Shown one piece after another: positions 37,192 to 47,066 of a stretch of DNA of 64,000 bases (position 1 is the stretch's first letter; every line of letters starts with the position of its first letter). A program made the position numbers and the translations under genes. Under the pieces are notes generated by a model. That model saw nothing but the letters and a program-made list of their open reading frames with translations, ran no database searches and had not been told where the DNA came from. The stretch comes from Pseudomonas arsenicoxydans (lineage in GTDB: Bacteria; Pseudomonadota; Gammaproteobacteria; Pseudomonadales; Pseudomonadaceae), in the NCBI RefSeq assembly GCF_900103875.1, contig NZ_LT629705.1, positions 1,130,501 through 1,194,500 of the forward strand, in the 5' to 3' direction.

Positions 37192-37291
37192 CTGTAGGAG
37201 CTGTCGAGTGAAACGAGGCTGCGATCTTTTGCCCTTGAAAAAACAAGATCAAAAGATCGCAGCCTCGTTTCACTCGACAGCTCCTACAGGG
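37192..37291. repeat. long perfect inverted repeat, 41-bp arms
   Basis: The left arm (37192-37232) begins CCTGTAGGAGCTGTCGAGTG and the right arm (37251-37291) is its exact complement, with an 18-base centre that itself holds CTTG/CAAG. A diverged relative is at 52033-52133. It lies between the ansA stop and the AraC regulator start. Confidence 0.88.
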
Positions 37292-37301
37292 GCGTGGTGT
37301 G

Positions 37302-38306
37302 TCAGCTCAGTTCGCCGCAGAGGTCGAGCTCTATGAGTCGGCGTACTTCAGCGGTATCCAGTCCGGTGCCCAGCAACCCATGCAACTTGCCGAACGCTGC
37401 CTCGCGGGTCATGCCGCCACCCGACAGTACGCCAGCACCACGCAAGCGGCTGCCGGCCTCATACACGTCCAGCTCAACGCCACCTTCGTGGCACTGCGTC
37501 ACCGCCACCACCACAACGCCTTTGTTCCGCGCCCGCTCAAGGCTGGCGAGAAACTCGGGGTTGTCGCTCGGCCCCGTGCCACTGCCGTAACACTCCAGCA
37601 CCAGGCCTTGAATGCCACTGTTCAACACACCGTCCAGCTGTTCGGCGCCGATGCCGGGAAACAGCGGCAGCACGGCGACCTTGGCCAGTTGCTTCGGTTG
37701 GTTGTAGGTCAATTGCGTCGGCAGCGAAGTGGCCTTCACACCGCCGCCTTGACGCTCAAGCCGCTTGAATGGATGACGCCCGAAACTGCGCACTTTCGCG
37801 CAGCGGGTCGGGTCCAGCAATTCACCATGGAAATACAGATGAACGCCCGGTGGCAGGCCTTGGCCCAGCGCAACCAGCGCGCCGCTGAGGTTTTCCCAGG
37901 CATCGCTGTCGGTCACGCCGGCAGGCAGCATCGAGCCGGTAAACACCACGCGGGCATGCAGGCCGAGCAACTGAAAGCTCATGGCCGCTGCGCTGTAAGC
38001 CAAGGTGTCGGTGCCATGCAAAATCAGCACGCTGTCGCAGCCTTGAACATCAACGGCGTCGACCACCGCTTCACGCAGCTGCTGCCAATAGGCTGGAGAC
38101 ATGTTGGCGCTGTCGATCAGCGGCGACATTTCACGAAAGCGCCACTGCGGCACCACCAGGTCAGGCTGGCTGTGCAGGTAGTCACGCATCCGCGCTTCAA
38201 AACCGGAAGCCGGGGCCAGGCCGTTGGCGCTGGCCTGCATGCCGATGGTGCCACCGGTGTAGAGCACCATGACGTGCTGGGCGGCAGGATAGGTCGAGGA
38301 ATTCAT
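37302..38306 (-). CDS. ansA: type I L-asparaginase
   Basis: 334 residues, no signal peptide, so the cytoplasmic form. Hydrolyses asparagine to aspartate and ammonia. YTGGTIGMQASANG holds the first catalytic Thr and LILHGTDTLAYSA the second Thr-Asp pair. QGLVLECYGSGTGPSDNP is typical of the family. With the AGCS symporter upstream and aspA beyond, this forms a chain from asparagine to aspartate to fumarate. Confidence 0.93.
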   Translation of the reverse strand: MNSSTYPAAQHVMVLYTGGTIGMQASANGLAPASGFEARMRDYLHSQPDLVVPQWRFREMSPLIDSANMSPAYWQQLREAVVDAVDVQGCDSVLILHGTDTLAYSAAAMSFQLLGLHARVVFTGSMLPAGVTDSDAWENLSGALVALGQGLPPGVHLYFHGELLDPTRCAKVRSFGRHPFKRLERQGGGVKATSLPTQLTYNQPKQLAKVAVLPLFPGIGAEQLDGVLNSGIQGLVLECYGSGTGPSDNPEFLASLERARNKGVVVVAVTQCHEGGVELDVYEAGSRLRGAGVLSGGGMTREAAFGKLHGLLGTGLDTAEVRRLIELDLCGELS

Positions 38307-38371
38307 GGGGGTTCTCCGAGAACGATGACAGCATGCGGCCGAGCATGACGCCGGCCGCACGCTGTGTCACG

Positions 38372-38399
38372 CCGGGCGCAGAGGGGCGCCCGGGTTTTT
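38372..38399 (+). terminator. GC-rich hairpin with T run between symporter and ansA
   Basis: CCGGGCGC / GCGCCCGG stem with a six-base loop, followed by GTTTTT on the plus strand. No plus-strand gene ends here, so its role is unclear. It may stabilise or separate the minus-strand transcripts. Confidence 0.35.
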
Positions 38400-38404
38400 A
38401 CCGA

Positions 38405-39856
38405 TCAGCGTTGCGCTGCGGGTACGCCTTGCGGCTCTGCTGCGGCCTTGGGAGTGGCAGCGGGCGGATTGGCAGGCCAGGCTTTCAAGTCCAGGTCCAG
38501 ATCCGGGAACTTGCTGGAATCGAACACAGGTGTCTTGATGCCGGCCGCGCGCTGGTCATCGTAGTCGCGCAGGATGCGCATGCCGACCTTGAACAGCAGG
38601 AACAGCGCAATCAGGTTCACAAACGCCAGCAGAGTCATGGTGATGTCGGCGAAGGCGAACACCGTGCCGAGGTTTTCGATCGCACCCCAGAAGATCAACA
38701 CCAGCACCAGTGCGCGATAGCCGATCAGCGCCTTGCGGTTTTCACCGATCAGGAAGCGCAGGTTGCTCTCGCCCAGGTAGTAGTTGTAGAGGATCGAAGT
38801 GAACACGAACAACGACAAGGCCACGGAGATGAAACTACGGCCCCAGTCACCGACCACGGCGGCCAGCGAGTTCTGGGTCAGGGCAATGCCATCGCCTTCA
38901 AAGCCTGGGGTATAGAAACCCGACAAAAGAATCAGTAACGCGGTGCAGGTGCAGATCACGAAGGTGTCGAGGAACACGCTGAAAGCCTGAACCACACCTT
39001 GTGCCACCGGGTGTTCTACCGAGGCTACGGCGGCCACGTTCGGCGCACTGCCTAAACCGGCTTCGTTGGCAAACACGCCACGCTTCACGCCCATGACGAT
39101 GGCGCTGCCGATCAGGCCGCCGAAGGCTTGATCCAGGCCGAAGGCGCTTTTGACGATGGTCATCAACATGCCCGGAACATGGTCGAATTGCAGCACGATC
39201 ACGTAGAGGGTCACGCCGATGTACACCAGGGTTTTCACCGGTACCAGCAGGTCAGCGACCTTGGCGATACGCTTGATGCCGCCAATGAATACCATGCCCA
39301 GCAATACCGCCAGGGCCAGGCCGGTCCAGGTGGTGTCGAGGCCAAACGCGTTGTTCAGCGAGTGAGTCACGGCGTGGGATTGCAGGCCGTTGAAGGCAAA
39401 GCCGAAGGTCACCAGCAACAGGAAGGCCATGATCATGCCCAACCAGCGTTTCTGCAGACCGTGCTGGATGTAATAGGACGGACCGCCACGGTAGGTGCCA
39501 TCGGCATCGGCGCGTTTATACAGCTGACCAAGGGAGCATTCGAAGAAGCTGCTGGACATGCCGACCAGCGCGGTCACCCACATCCAGAAGACTGCACCCG
39601 GACCACCCAGGGTCACGGCGATGCCGACACCGGCGATGTTGCCCGCACCAACGCGGCCAGCGAGGCTGAGCATCAGGGCCTGGAATGAACTGAGTTGCCC
39701 GGCGCTGCTTTTGAGGCTGTCGCGGAACACCGAGAACATGTGGAAGAAGTGACGCAGTTGAACGAAACGCGAGCGGATCGTGAAGTAGCTACCGAGCCCG
39801 ACAATGAGCACGATCAGTACTTTCCCTGAGAGGAAGTCGTTGATGACTTCGAGCAT
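38405..39856 (-). CDS. alanine/glycine:cation symporter (AGCS family)
   Basis: 483 residues, about ten to eleven membrane helices. Sodium-coupled uptake of alanine or glycine at the inner membrane. LSLAGRVGAGNIAGVGIAVT near residue 65 is the family signature and carries the substrate-binding loop. FANEAGLGSAPNVAA follows near residue 280. The C-terminus ends in a short Pro/Ala-rich tail. Same strand as and upstream of ansA. Confidence 0.93.
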   Translation of the reverse strand: MLEVINDFLSGKVLIVLIVGLGSYFTIRSRFVQLRHFFHMFSVFRDSLKSSAGQLSSFQALMLSLAGRVGAGNIAGVGIAVTLGGPGAVFWMWVTALVGMSSSFFECSLGQLYKRADADGTYRGGPSYYIQHGLQKRWLGMIMAFLLLVTFGFAFNGLQSHAVTHSLNNAFGLDTTWTGLALAVLLGMVFIGGIKRIAKVADLLVPVKTLVYIGVTLYVIVLQFDHVPGMLMTIVKSAFGLDQAFGGLIGSAIVMGVKRGVFANEAGLGSAPNVAAVASVEHPVAQGVVQAFSVFLDTFVICTCTALLILLSGFYTPGFEGDGIALTQNSLAAVVGDWGRSFISVALSLFVFTSILYNYYLGESNLRFLIGENRKALIGYRALVLVLIFWGAIENLGTVFAFADITMTLLAFVNLIALFLLFKVGMRILRDYDDQRAAGIKTPVFDSSKFPDLDLDLKAWPANPPAATPKAAAEPQGVPAAQR

Positions 39857-40330
39857 GGATTATTCCTCGCTGTTTTTTGTTTAGGCAAATGCTGGACGAG
39901 TCGAAACATCGCGTTACACCGGTTTGCACTTGGCAAGACAGGTGAGGCGAACATTCGTCCCGGTTTCATATTGCGGGTTTGTTATTAGTTCGGGTTTCGC
40001 ATGGGTTTGAGCCTCGTTACCGACGACCGCTCACGCGAAGAGGGGCGGCACTATACCTACCAGAGTGACGTCCGTCTGCACGATTGTGGTGCAAGCGATG
40101 AAACGAAGCCTTTGAAGCACCTGACGTTACCGGCGCCAGGCTTATGCAGAAGCTGCTCTTACGTTTTCAGCTTCCAGACATTCTGTCTTACTGCCAAAGA
40201 GTTAAAAAAAAGGGCTCGGGGAGTTAAATCCCCAAGCCCTCAAAAGGTGAGAGGTGTCTAGTCCCTCGACCTGGTGAGCGTGTCTCCCGGTGCTCTTCGT
40301 TAAAAGAGCAAGAGCCGGTGTTGCGTTCGG
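39857..40330. other. intergenic region, 474 bases, promoter and terminator only
   Basis: Between the symporter start and the aspA stop. Holds the aspA terminator (40204-40240) and the symporter's upstream region. The short open frame at 40001-40261 has no ribosome site and no protein-like pattern, so no gene is called. Confidence 0.6.
40204..40240 (-). terminator. intrinsic terminator of aspA
   Basis: 12-bp stem AGGGCTCGGGGA / TCCCCAAGCCCT with one mismatch and a six-base loop, with seven As on the plus side giving a U run on minus-strand RNA. About 90 bases after the aspA stop. Confidence 0.8.
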
Positions 40331-41755
<1,425 letters not shown>

Positions 41756-41880
41756 GATAGAAATCATCTCGATATGGACCCGGTCTGTGCCGGAACACTG
41801 CAAATGCTAGGCTTGTGGATAATTTTCGGCCAATGCTGTTAAACACTGGCCTATGCACATTCGGCATAATGCCCATGTGA

Positions 41881-41896
41881 CGCCACGTCTGTGGCG
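41881..41896. promoter_or_regulatory. candidate LysR operator between aspA and lysR
   Basis: CGCCAC-GTCT-GTGGCG, a perfect 6-bp inverted repeat 40 bases before the lysR start, in the divergent 180-base region. Candidate only. Confidence 0.4.
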
Positions 41897-41935
41897 AACG
41901 TGTGACCTAAATTGGTGCGTGTCCGGGAGGGCGTG

Positions 41936-42844
41936 ATGAATCTGGAAAGTAAATGGCTTGAGGACTTCAGTGCCTTGGCCGCCACCCGCAGCTTCTCCCA
42001 GGCTGCCGAACGACGTTTCGTGACCCAGCCCGCATTCAGTCGGCGAATCCGCAGCCTTGAAGCGGCGCTCGGGCTGCAACTGGTCAACCGTTCGCGCACG
42101 CCCATCGAACTGACGGCGGCGGGACAGCTCTTTCTGGTCACGGCGCGCACCGTGGTCGAGCAGCTCGGTGAAGTGCTGCGCCATCTCCATCACCTGGAAG
42201 GCGGGCAGGGCGAGGTGATGCAGGTGGCCGCCGCTCACTCGCTGGCGTTGGGATTCTTTCCGCGCTGGATCGCCCAGTTACGCAACGAGGGGCTGAACAT
42301 TGCGACGCGCCTTGTGGCGACCAACGTCGGCGATGCGGTGCATGCCTTGCGCGAAGGCGGTTGCGATTTGATGCTGGCGTTCTATGACCCGGACGCGGCG
42401 TTGCAGATGGACTCTGAGATTTTCCCGTCGCTGCACTTGGGCGATACCGAGATGCTGCCGGTTTGCGCCGCCGATGCCGACGGTAAACCGCTGTTCGATC
42501 TGGAGGGGGAAGGCAGTGTGCCGTTGCTCGCCTACAGTGCCGGCGCGTTTCTGGGACGATCGGTGAACATGTTGCTGCGCCAACGGGCGCTGCGCTTCAC
42601 CACCATTTACGAGACCGCCATGGCGGACAGCCTGAAAAGCATGGCGCTGGAAGGGCTGGGTATCGCCTGGGTGCCGCAACTCAGCGTACGCGCCGAACTG
42701 GCTCGCGGTGAGCTGGTCGTCTGCGGCGGCCCGCAATGGCATGTGCCCCTGGAGATTCGCCTGTATCGCTGCGCATTGGTGCGCAAGGCGAATGTGCGGT
42801 TGTTGTGGCGCAAACTTGAAGGTGGCGCCGCAGCGAGCGCATGA
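41936..42844 (+). CDS. LysR-family regulator divergent from aspA
   Basis: 302 residues from the ATG with GGGAGG upstream. Winged helix-turn-helix (RSFSQAAERRFVTQPAFSRR) at residues 18-37 and a LysR effector domain from about residue 90. Divergence from aspA suggests control of aspartate catabolism, inferred. The last 23 coding bases resemble a stretch at 43788-43810, hinting at duplication of the gene's tail during insertion of the protease islet. Confidence 0.92.
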   Translation: MNLESKWLEDFSALAATRSFSQAAERRFVTQPAFSRRIRSLEAALGLQLVNRSRTPIELTAAGQLFLVTARTVVEQLGEVLRHLHHLEGGQGEVMQVAAAHSLALGFFPRWIAQLRNEGLNIATRLVATNVGDAVHALREGGCDLMLAFYDPDAALQMDSEIFPSLHLGDTEMLPVCAADADGKPLFDLEGEGSVPLLAYSAGAFLGRSVNMLLRQRALRFTTIYETAMADSLKSMALEGLGIAWVPQLSVRAELARGELVVCGGPQWHVPLEIRLYRCALVRKANVRLLWRKLEGGAAASA

Positions 42845-42888
42845 GGTCCCGAAGAGCGCGAGCGTTATCTCGCGCCCTACGGCAAGTT

Positions 42889-43563
42889 TCAGTACCGGCT
42901 GTCGACATAGTCCTTTATGCGTTTCCTGTTGCCTTCGCTAAAGACGAAACAGTTCGATCGAAGGGGCAAGGGTTCGAACATGAACGTTTCGCACCACCAG
43001 CCGTTATAAAGCACTTCGCCTTCTTCATGAATGGCATTGAAAGAATGTCCCAGCTCATGCCCGATCACCTGCTTAAAGTCGAGCGAAGCGATAGCCGTCA
43101 ATCCGGGTCCATTTGCGATACCACCCACGCCGCCAAATACCGGGCCACCGTTAATGAAGTCGTTGGTGATCAACAGTATTCGGTCATTGCTTGACAGGGG
43201 AAATTCATTACGCTCATACCGTTCTCTTTTATATTCCCACGCTAACTTTTTCCAATCTTCAAACATGTTGTTTTGGTCTTTGGATTTATAGTTGAAGTTG
43301 GTGTAGGGCGGTCTGCTTCGATCAAAAATAACGTGAATTTTTCGACCGGTGATGTTCTCGAATTCGGCGGTGAACGGGCGAATATGATCTGCGTAGGTTG
43401 TGCTTCGCTTCGCCGCTGGCACATCATCGTGGAAAATTGCAAAAAGCCGGATGGGATTAGCTGGGTCATCTTTAAGTTTGTCTGGAGGATCGATAGCGTG
43501 TGCACTCAAGCTAATCATGAGTGTAAGGATGAAAGTAATGATTGGTTTTAATAATGCGTACAT
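42889..43563 (-). CDS. exported metzincin-like zinc metalloprotease, copy A
   Basis: 224 residues with a Sec signal peptide (LLKPIITFILTLMISLSAHA). Zinc motif HELGHSFNAIH, i.e. HExGHxxxxxH with H169, E170, H173 and H179, followed by a Met-turn candidate M195 (WCETFM). Two cysteines only, C191 and C205, fit one disulfide in the exported protein. Full-length homology to the next gene, including FHDD, NITGRKIHVIF and YNGWW. Looks like a small metzincin; no propeptide is clear. AT-rich compared with neighbours. Target unknown. Confidence 0.82.
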   Translation of the reverse strand: MYALLKPIITFILTLMISLSAHAIDPPDKLKDDPANPIRLFAIFHDDVPAAKRSTTYADHIRPFTAEFENITGRKIHVIFDRSRPPYTNFNYKSKDQNNMFEDWKKLAWEYKRERYERNEFPLSSNDRILLITNDFINGGPVFGGVGGIANGPGLTAIASLDFKQVIGHELGHSFNAIHEEGEVLYNGWWCETFMFEPLPLRSNCFVFSEGNRKRIKDYVDSRY

Positions 43564-43879
43564 GGATTTGTCTCGTGATGGTATCGCTCTCGGTAAATTT
43601 AAGAGGGCAATGACAGTTTATTGTTAGTGATGCTGAAACAGGCTTGGCATTACTTGGTGTTTTTTGCGAAGGCGGTACGTGCTTGACCTTCGTGTAGATA
43701 ACCAACGCTTCTTGATTTATAACAGTGGGCGACTGTCGTTTCTGCCGTAGAAGAGGGCTAGATCCTGGCGGCCATCGCTCATCCCGTCGCAAACTTGAGG
43801 GCGGCGCTGCTGGCCTTGCTGCTGAGATGGGTGAAGGGCAAGTCAATGCCTCTCGCCCAGGGAAATGATTTTGCGGATG
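43564..43879. other. AT-rich spacer between the two protease genes with a LysR-tail-like fragment
   Basis: 316 bases. A 23-base stretch (43788-43810) resembles the last bases of lysR (42809-42831), reading R-K-L-E-G-G-A-A in the same phase, followed by 19 more codons to a TGA at 43868. The rest is AT-rich with no convincing gene. Confidence 0.5.
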
Positions 43880-44563
43880 TCAGTCGAATTGACTGAGATA
43901 GTTTCGAATATTGTCGCGGTTCTTTTCGCTGAAATGGTAATAATTACCTCGGACCGGAGAGTTGACGTCATATTTCATAATCGTGTCATGCCACCAGCCG
44001 TTGTAGACGATATCCGAATCTTCATGGGTGGCACCGAACATATGACCTATTTCGTGAGCAGGCGTCAGGTAGGAATCGATCGTAGCCATTGCGCTCTGAC
44101 CTCTGTTGGAAGCGATTCCCGCGACGCGGCTGTTCATCCCGTGACGAGTGAGTAACAGAAATTTGTCCAGGTTAGGATTGAAAGGGAATGTTGTATCCGC
44201 TTTCGCTTGCAAGTCTTTAACCTTGTTTTCCCAGCCCCGAAGGGCCTCTGCAGCGTTTTCATTTCTGTAGTTGTAATTGGTCATTTTCGGAGCTGTGGAT
44301 TGAGAGTTGAAAATAACCGTAACCGCGCGGCCGGAGATGTCTTCAAGCTCGGTCTCCAGCCAAGAAAAGTAGTTGTCGTAGAGCTTGCCTTTATCGTGTT
44401 CATCAAGATCGTCGTGGATAAAGACGAGTAAAAGAATGGGCTTTTTGAGGCGCTCAGGTTGCCCATCATTTATCAGCGAGCGTCTGTGTTGCACGCTGTG
44501 ATTGTTTTCAATTGTGCCATCTTTCAGATTGTCGATAATCTGACTTGCTTTGCCTTTGTTCAC
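43880..44563 (-). CDS. metzincin-like zinc metalloprotease, copy B (no signal peptide)
   Basis: 227 residues, GTG start with GGAC eight bases upstream. Zinc motif HEIGHMFGATH with H170, E171, H174 and H180, and M196 (HDTIM) as Met-turn candidate. About 40% identical by eye to copy A over the whole domain (SGRAVTVIF; FPFNPN; VYNGWWHDTIM; FSEKNRDNIRNYL). No signal peptide and no cysteine at all, so it probably stays in the cytoplasm or leaves by a leaderless route. The N-terminal 40 residues are unrelated to copy A and hydrophilic. Confidence 0.8.
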   Translation of the reverse strand: MNKGKASQIIDNLKDGTIENNHSVQHRRSLINDGQPERLKKPILLLVFIHDDLDEHDKGKLYDNYFSWLETELEDISGRAVTVIFNSQSTAPKMTNYNYRNENAAEALRGWENKVKDLQAKADTTFPFNPNLDKFLLLTRHGMNSRVAGIASNRGQSAMATIDSYLTPAHEIGHMFGATHEDSDIVYNGWWHDTIMKYDVNSPVRGNYYHFSEKNRDNIRNYLSQFD

Positions 44564-44933
44564 GTCATAGTCCTTTATGTACTTCCCGCTGGAGAGGGGT
44601 TGGTGTTGTTTGTCTGTTGGCGATGTTTATTGTTGTGCTGATGCGGGCGTATAGTTTGTGCGGTGTTTCTATTTGAAGTTGTAAGTTAAGTTTGGTCGCT
44701 TGGCGTGGCAAGTTTCAAGTTGTTCTGTAATGTGTCTTGGGTGTTAATTCCGTAAGAACTCGGAGCCCAAAATAGTTATGGGCTTTTACACTATAGAGGC
44801 CAGTTTGCCTGTCACGGCCAAGAGGTTCTTTGGTTGACTTTCGAGTCAGTAACCCGGGCTTTTAGTGATCTATGACAGATGGTCGGCCAAGGGGCTGTTT
44901 ATCTGCCTCATTGAGGTATACTGCGCGGCCTTC

Positions 44934-44956
44934 GGCCGGTTCGTCCGGCCATTTTT
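44934..44956 (+). terminator. terminator-like hairpin 1 in the purE leader
   Basis: GGCCGG / CCGGCC stem with a five-base loop TTCGT, followed directly by ATTTTT. Confidence 0.6.
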
Positions 44957-44964
44957 CGTACAAT

Positions 44965-44998
44965 CAAGCCACGCATTTCTGCGTGGCTTGTTGTTTTT
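44965..44998 (+). terminator. terminator-like hairpin 2 in the purE leader
   Basis: Perfect 10-bp stem CAAGCCACGC / GCGTGGCTTG with a six-base loop, followed by TTGTTTTT. It precedes the purE start by 39 bases and follows hairpin 1, so purEK transcripts from the promoter upstream must pass both. Confidence 0.7.
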
Positions 44999-45036
44999 GA
45001 CGCGCCTGCGGGCGCCCAGAGAGAAGAGGCACGACG

Positions 45037-45528
45037 ATGAGTGCACTGGTTGGCGTGATCATGGGCTCCAAGTCCGATTGGTCCACCCTTAGCCACACCG
45101 CCGATATGCTGGAAAAGCTCGGCATTCCTTACGAGGTGAAAGTGGTCTCTGCCCACCGCACCCCGGACCTGCTGTTCCAGTACGCCGAAGAGGCCGAGGC
45201 GCGGGGCATCGAGGTGATCATCGCCGGTGCCGGTGGCGCGGCCCACTTGCCTGGCATGTGTGCGGCCAAGACCCACCTGCCAGTGCTGGGCGTCCCGGTG
45301 CAGTCGTCGATGCTTTCGGGCGTCGATTCACTGCTCTCTATCGTGCAGATGCCCGCTGGCATTCCGGTTGCTACCCTGGCCATTGGCAAGGCTGGCGCGA
45401 TCAACGCCGCCCTGCTGTCGGCGAGCATCCTGGGCGCCAAGCACCCGCAGTTCCATGCGGTGCTGAAAACTTTCCGTGCTGAGCAGACAGACAGCGTCCT
45501 GGACAATCCAGACCCACGCATCGCCTGA
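45037..45528 (+). CDS. purE: N5-carboxyaminoimidazole ribonucleotide mutase
   Basis: 163 residues, full length for class I PurE. Moves the carboxyl group from N5-CAIR to CAIR in purine synthesis. [20 protein letters not shown] and [18 protein letters not shown] hold the substrate residues, including the catalytic His. GGAAHLPGM is also typical. The octameric enzyme is cytoplasmic. It is eleven bases before purK, so one operon. A leader with two terminator-like hairpins precedes it. Confidence 0.97.
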   Translation: MSALVGVIMGSKSDWSTLSHTADMLEKLGIPYEVKVVSAHRTPDLLFQYAEEAEARGIEVIIAGAGGAAHLPGMCAAKTHLPVLGVPVQSSMLSGVDSLLSIVQMPAGIPVATLAIGKAGAINAALLSASILGAKHPQFHAVLKTFRAEQTDSVLDNPDPRIA

Positions 45529-45539
45529 GGTTTTTGACG

Positions 45540-46622
45540 ATGAAGATCGGTGTAATCGGTGGCGGCCAGTTGGGTCGCATGTTGGCACTGGCGGGCACTC
45601 CGCTGGGCATGAACTTCGCTTTCCTGGATCCGGCGCCGGATGCTTGCGCAGCCGCATTGGGCGAACACCTGCGGGCCGATTACGGTGATCAGGATCACCT
45701 GCGTCAGCTGGCTGATGAAGTCGATCTGGTGACCTTTGAATTCGAAAGCGTCCCGGCCGAAACCGTGGCGTTCCTGTCGCAATTCGTCCCGGTTTACCCG
45801 AGTGCCGAAGCCCTGCGCATCGCTCGTGATCGCTGGTTCGAGAAAAGCATGTTCAAGGACCTGGGGATTCCCACCCCGGCGTTCGCCGATATTCAGTCGC
45901 AAGCCGACCTTGATGCCGCCGTGGCATCCATCGGTCTGCCGGCGGTACTGAAAACCCGGACGCTCGGTTACGACGGCAAGGGCCAGAAAGTCCTGCGCAA
46001 GCCTGAAGATGTCGTTGGCACCTTCGCCGAGCTGGGCAGTGTTGCTTGCCTGCTGGAAGGTTTCGTGCCATTCACCGGCGAAGTTTCGCTGATCGCCGTG
46101 CGTGCTCGCGATGGCGAAACGAAGTTTTACCCGCTGGTTCACAACACTCACGAAAATGGCATCCTCAAGCTGTCCGTGGCCAGCACCGACCACCCGCTGC
46201 AAGCGCTGGCCGAGGATTATTCCAGTCGCGTGCTCAAGCAGTTGAATTACGTCGGCGTGATGGCGTTCGAGTTCTTTGAAGTCGACGGTGGCCTCAAGGC
46301 CAATGAAATCGCCCCGCGTGTGCACAACTCCGGGCACTGGACTACCGAAGGTGCTGAATGCAGCCAGTTCGAAAACCACCTGCGGGCCATTGCCGGTCTG
46401 CCGCTGGGTTCGACGGCCAAGGTCGGCGAGAGCGCGATGCTCAACTTCATCGGCAAAGTGCCTGAGACGGAAAAAGTCCTGGCCATCGCCGATTGCCATC
46501 TGCATCACTACGGCAAGGCGTTCAAGGTCGGCCGCAAAGTTGGTCACGCCAACCTGCGTTGTGCAAACCGCGAGACGCTGGCTACACAGATCCTCAAGGT
46601 CGAAGCACTGATCGCCGAATAA
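45540..46622 (+). CDS. purK: N5-carboxyaminoimidazole ribonucleotide synthase
   Basis: 360 residues, ATP-grasp enzyme making N5-CAIR from AIR, ATP and bicarbonate, the step before PurE. IGVIGGGQLGRMLALAG at the N-terminus, the KTRTLGYDGKGQ ATP loop near residue 140, and the NEIAPRVHNSGHWTTEG active-site region near residue 258. An in-frame TTG two codons earlier was rejected. Co-transcribed with purE. Confidence 0.96.
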   Translation: MKIGVIGGGQLGRMLALAGTPLGMNFAFLDPAPDACAAALGEHLRADYGDQDHLRQLADEVDLVTFEFESVPAETVAFLSQFVPVYPSAEALRIARDRWFEKSMFKDLGIPTPAFADIQSQADLDAAVASIGLPAVLKTRTLGYDGKGQKVLRKPEDVVGTFAELGSVACLLEGFVPFTGEVSLIAVRARDGETKFYPLVHNTHENGILKLSVASTDHPLQALAEDYSSRVLKQLNYVGVMAFEFFEVDGGLKANEIAPRVHNSGHWTTEGAECSQFENHLRAIAGLPLGSTAKVGESAMLNFIGKVPETEKVLAIADCHLHHYGKAFKVGRKVGHANLRCANRETLATQILKVEALIAE

Positions 46623-46732
46623 ATAGTTTCATGTAGCAGCGGCGGAACCATTCAGGGGCTGCCGTTCTCTCATGGCAGGATGCGAAAGTCTGACTAGGCT
46701 TTCGCTAGGTGTCCAAATCAGAGGGAAATGCC

Positions 46733-46978
46733 ATGGGAATTATCGGAACCATCTTTATCGGCTTGATCGTCGGCCTGCTGGCCCGGTTCCTGAAACCGGG
46801 CGATGACAGCATGGGTTGGATCATGACCATCCTGCTCGGTATCGGCGGTTCGCTGGCGGCCACTTATGGCGGTCAGGCTCTGGGCATCTACCAGGCCGGT
46901 CAAGGCGCGGGCTTCATCGGTGCGCTGGTCGGTGCGGTGGTATTGCTGGTGATCTACGGCTTGATCAGAAAGAACTGA
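46733..46978 (+). CDS. GlsB/YeaQ/YmgE-family small membrane protein
   Basis: 81 residues with GAGG upstream. Three membrane helices (IIGTIFIGLIVGLLARFL; MGWIMTILLGIGGSLAAT; AGFIGALVGAVVLLVIYGLI), with the PGDD loop between the first two. Transglycosylase-associated family, often stress-induced and of unknown mechanism. Separate from purK by 110 bases. Confidence 0.92.
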   Translation: MGIIGTIFIGLIVGLLARFLKPGDDSMGWIMTILLGIGGSLAATYGGQALGIYQAGQGAGFIGALVGAVVLLVIYGLIRKN

Positions 46979-46990
46979 TTTAAGCGACAA

Positions 46991-47021
46991 AGCCCTCTCT
47001 GCGCGGCGCGCGGGGAGGGCT
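46991..47021 (+). terminator. hairpin after the GlsB-like gene
   Basis: AGCCCTC / GAGGGCT arms with a GC-rich middle, 12 bases after the stop. No T run, so it may be a weak or factor-assisted terminator. Confidence 0.4.
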
Positions 47022-47066
47022 AGAATGCTTGGCGTTACACAGTCCTTTCCTTTACCGAGCTCCTCC

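Larger units (their letters stand above)
44564..45036. other. intergenic region, 473 bases, AT-rich then purE leader
   Basis: The first 330 bases are AT-rich with no gene seen, continuing the protease islet. The last 120 hold a likely purE promoter (TATACT at 44917-44922) and two terminator-like hairpins. Confidence 0.6.

Noticed and set aside
40001..40261. 86-codon frame between the symporter and aspA
   Set aside because: No ribosome site, includes the aspA terminator, no recognisable pattern.
42850..42907. Plus-strand reading E-E-R-E-R-Y-L-A-P-Y-G-K-F-Q-Y after the lysR stop, as a decayed gene
   Set aside because: Only about 18 codons, overlaps the end of protease copy A, no identifiable parent gene.
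43511..43846. 111-codon minus-strand frame between the two protease genes
   Set aside because: Overlaps copy A's start in another frame, Pro/Ser/Arg-rich, no ribosome site.
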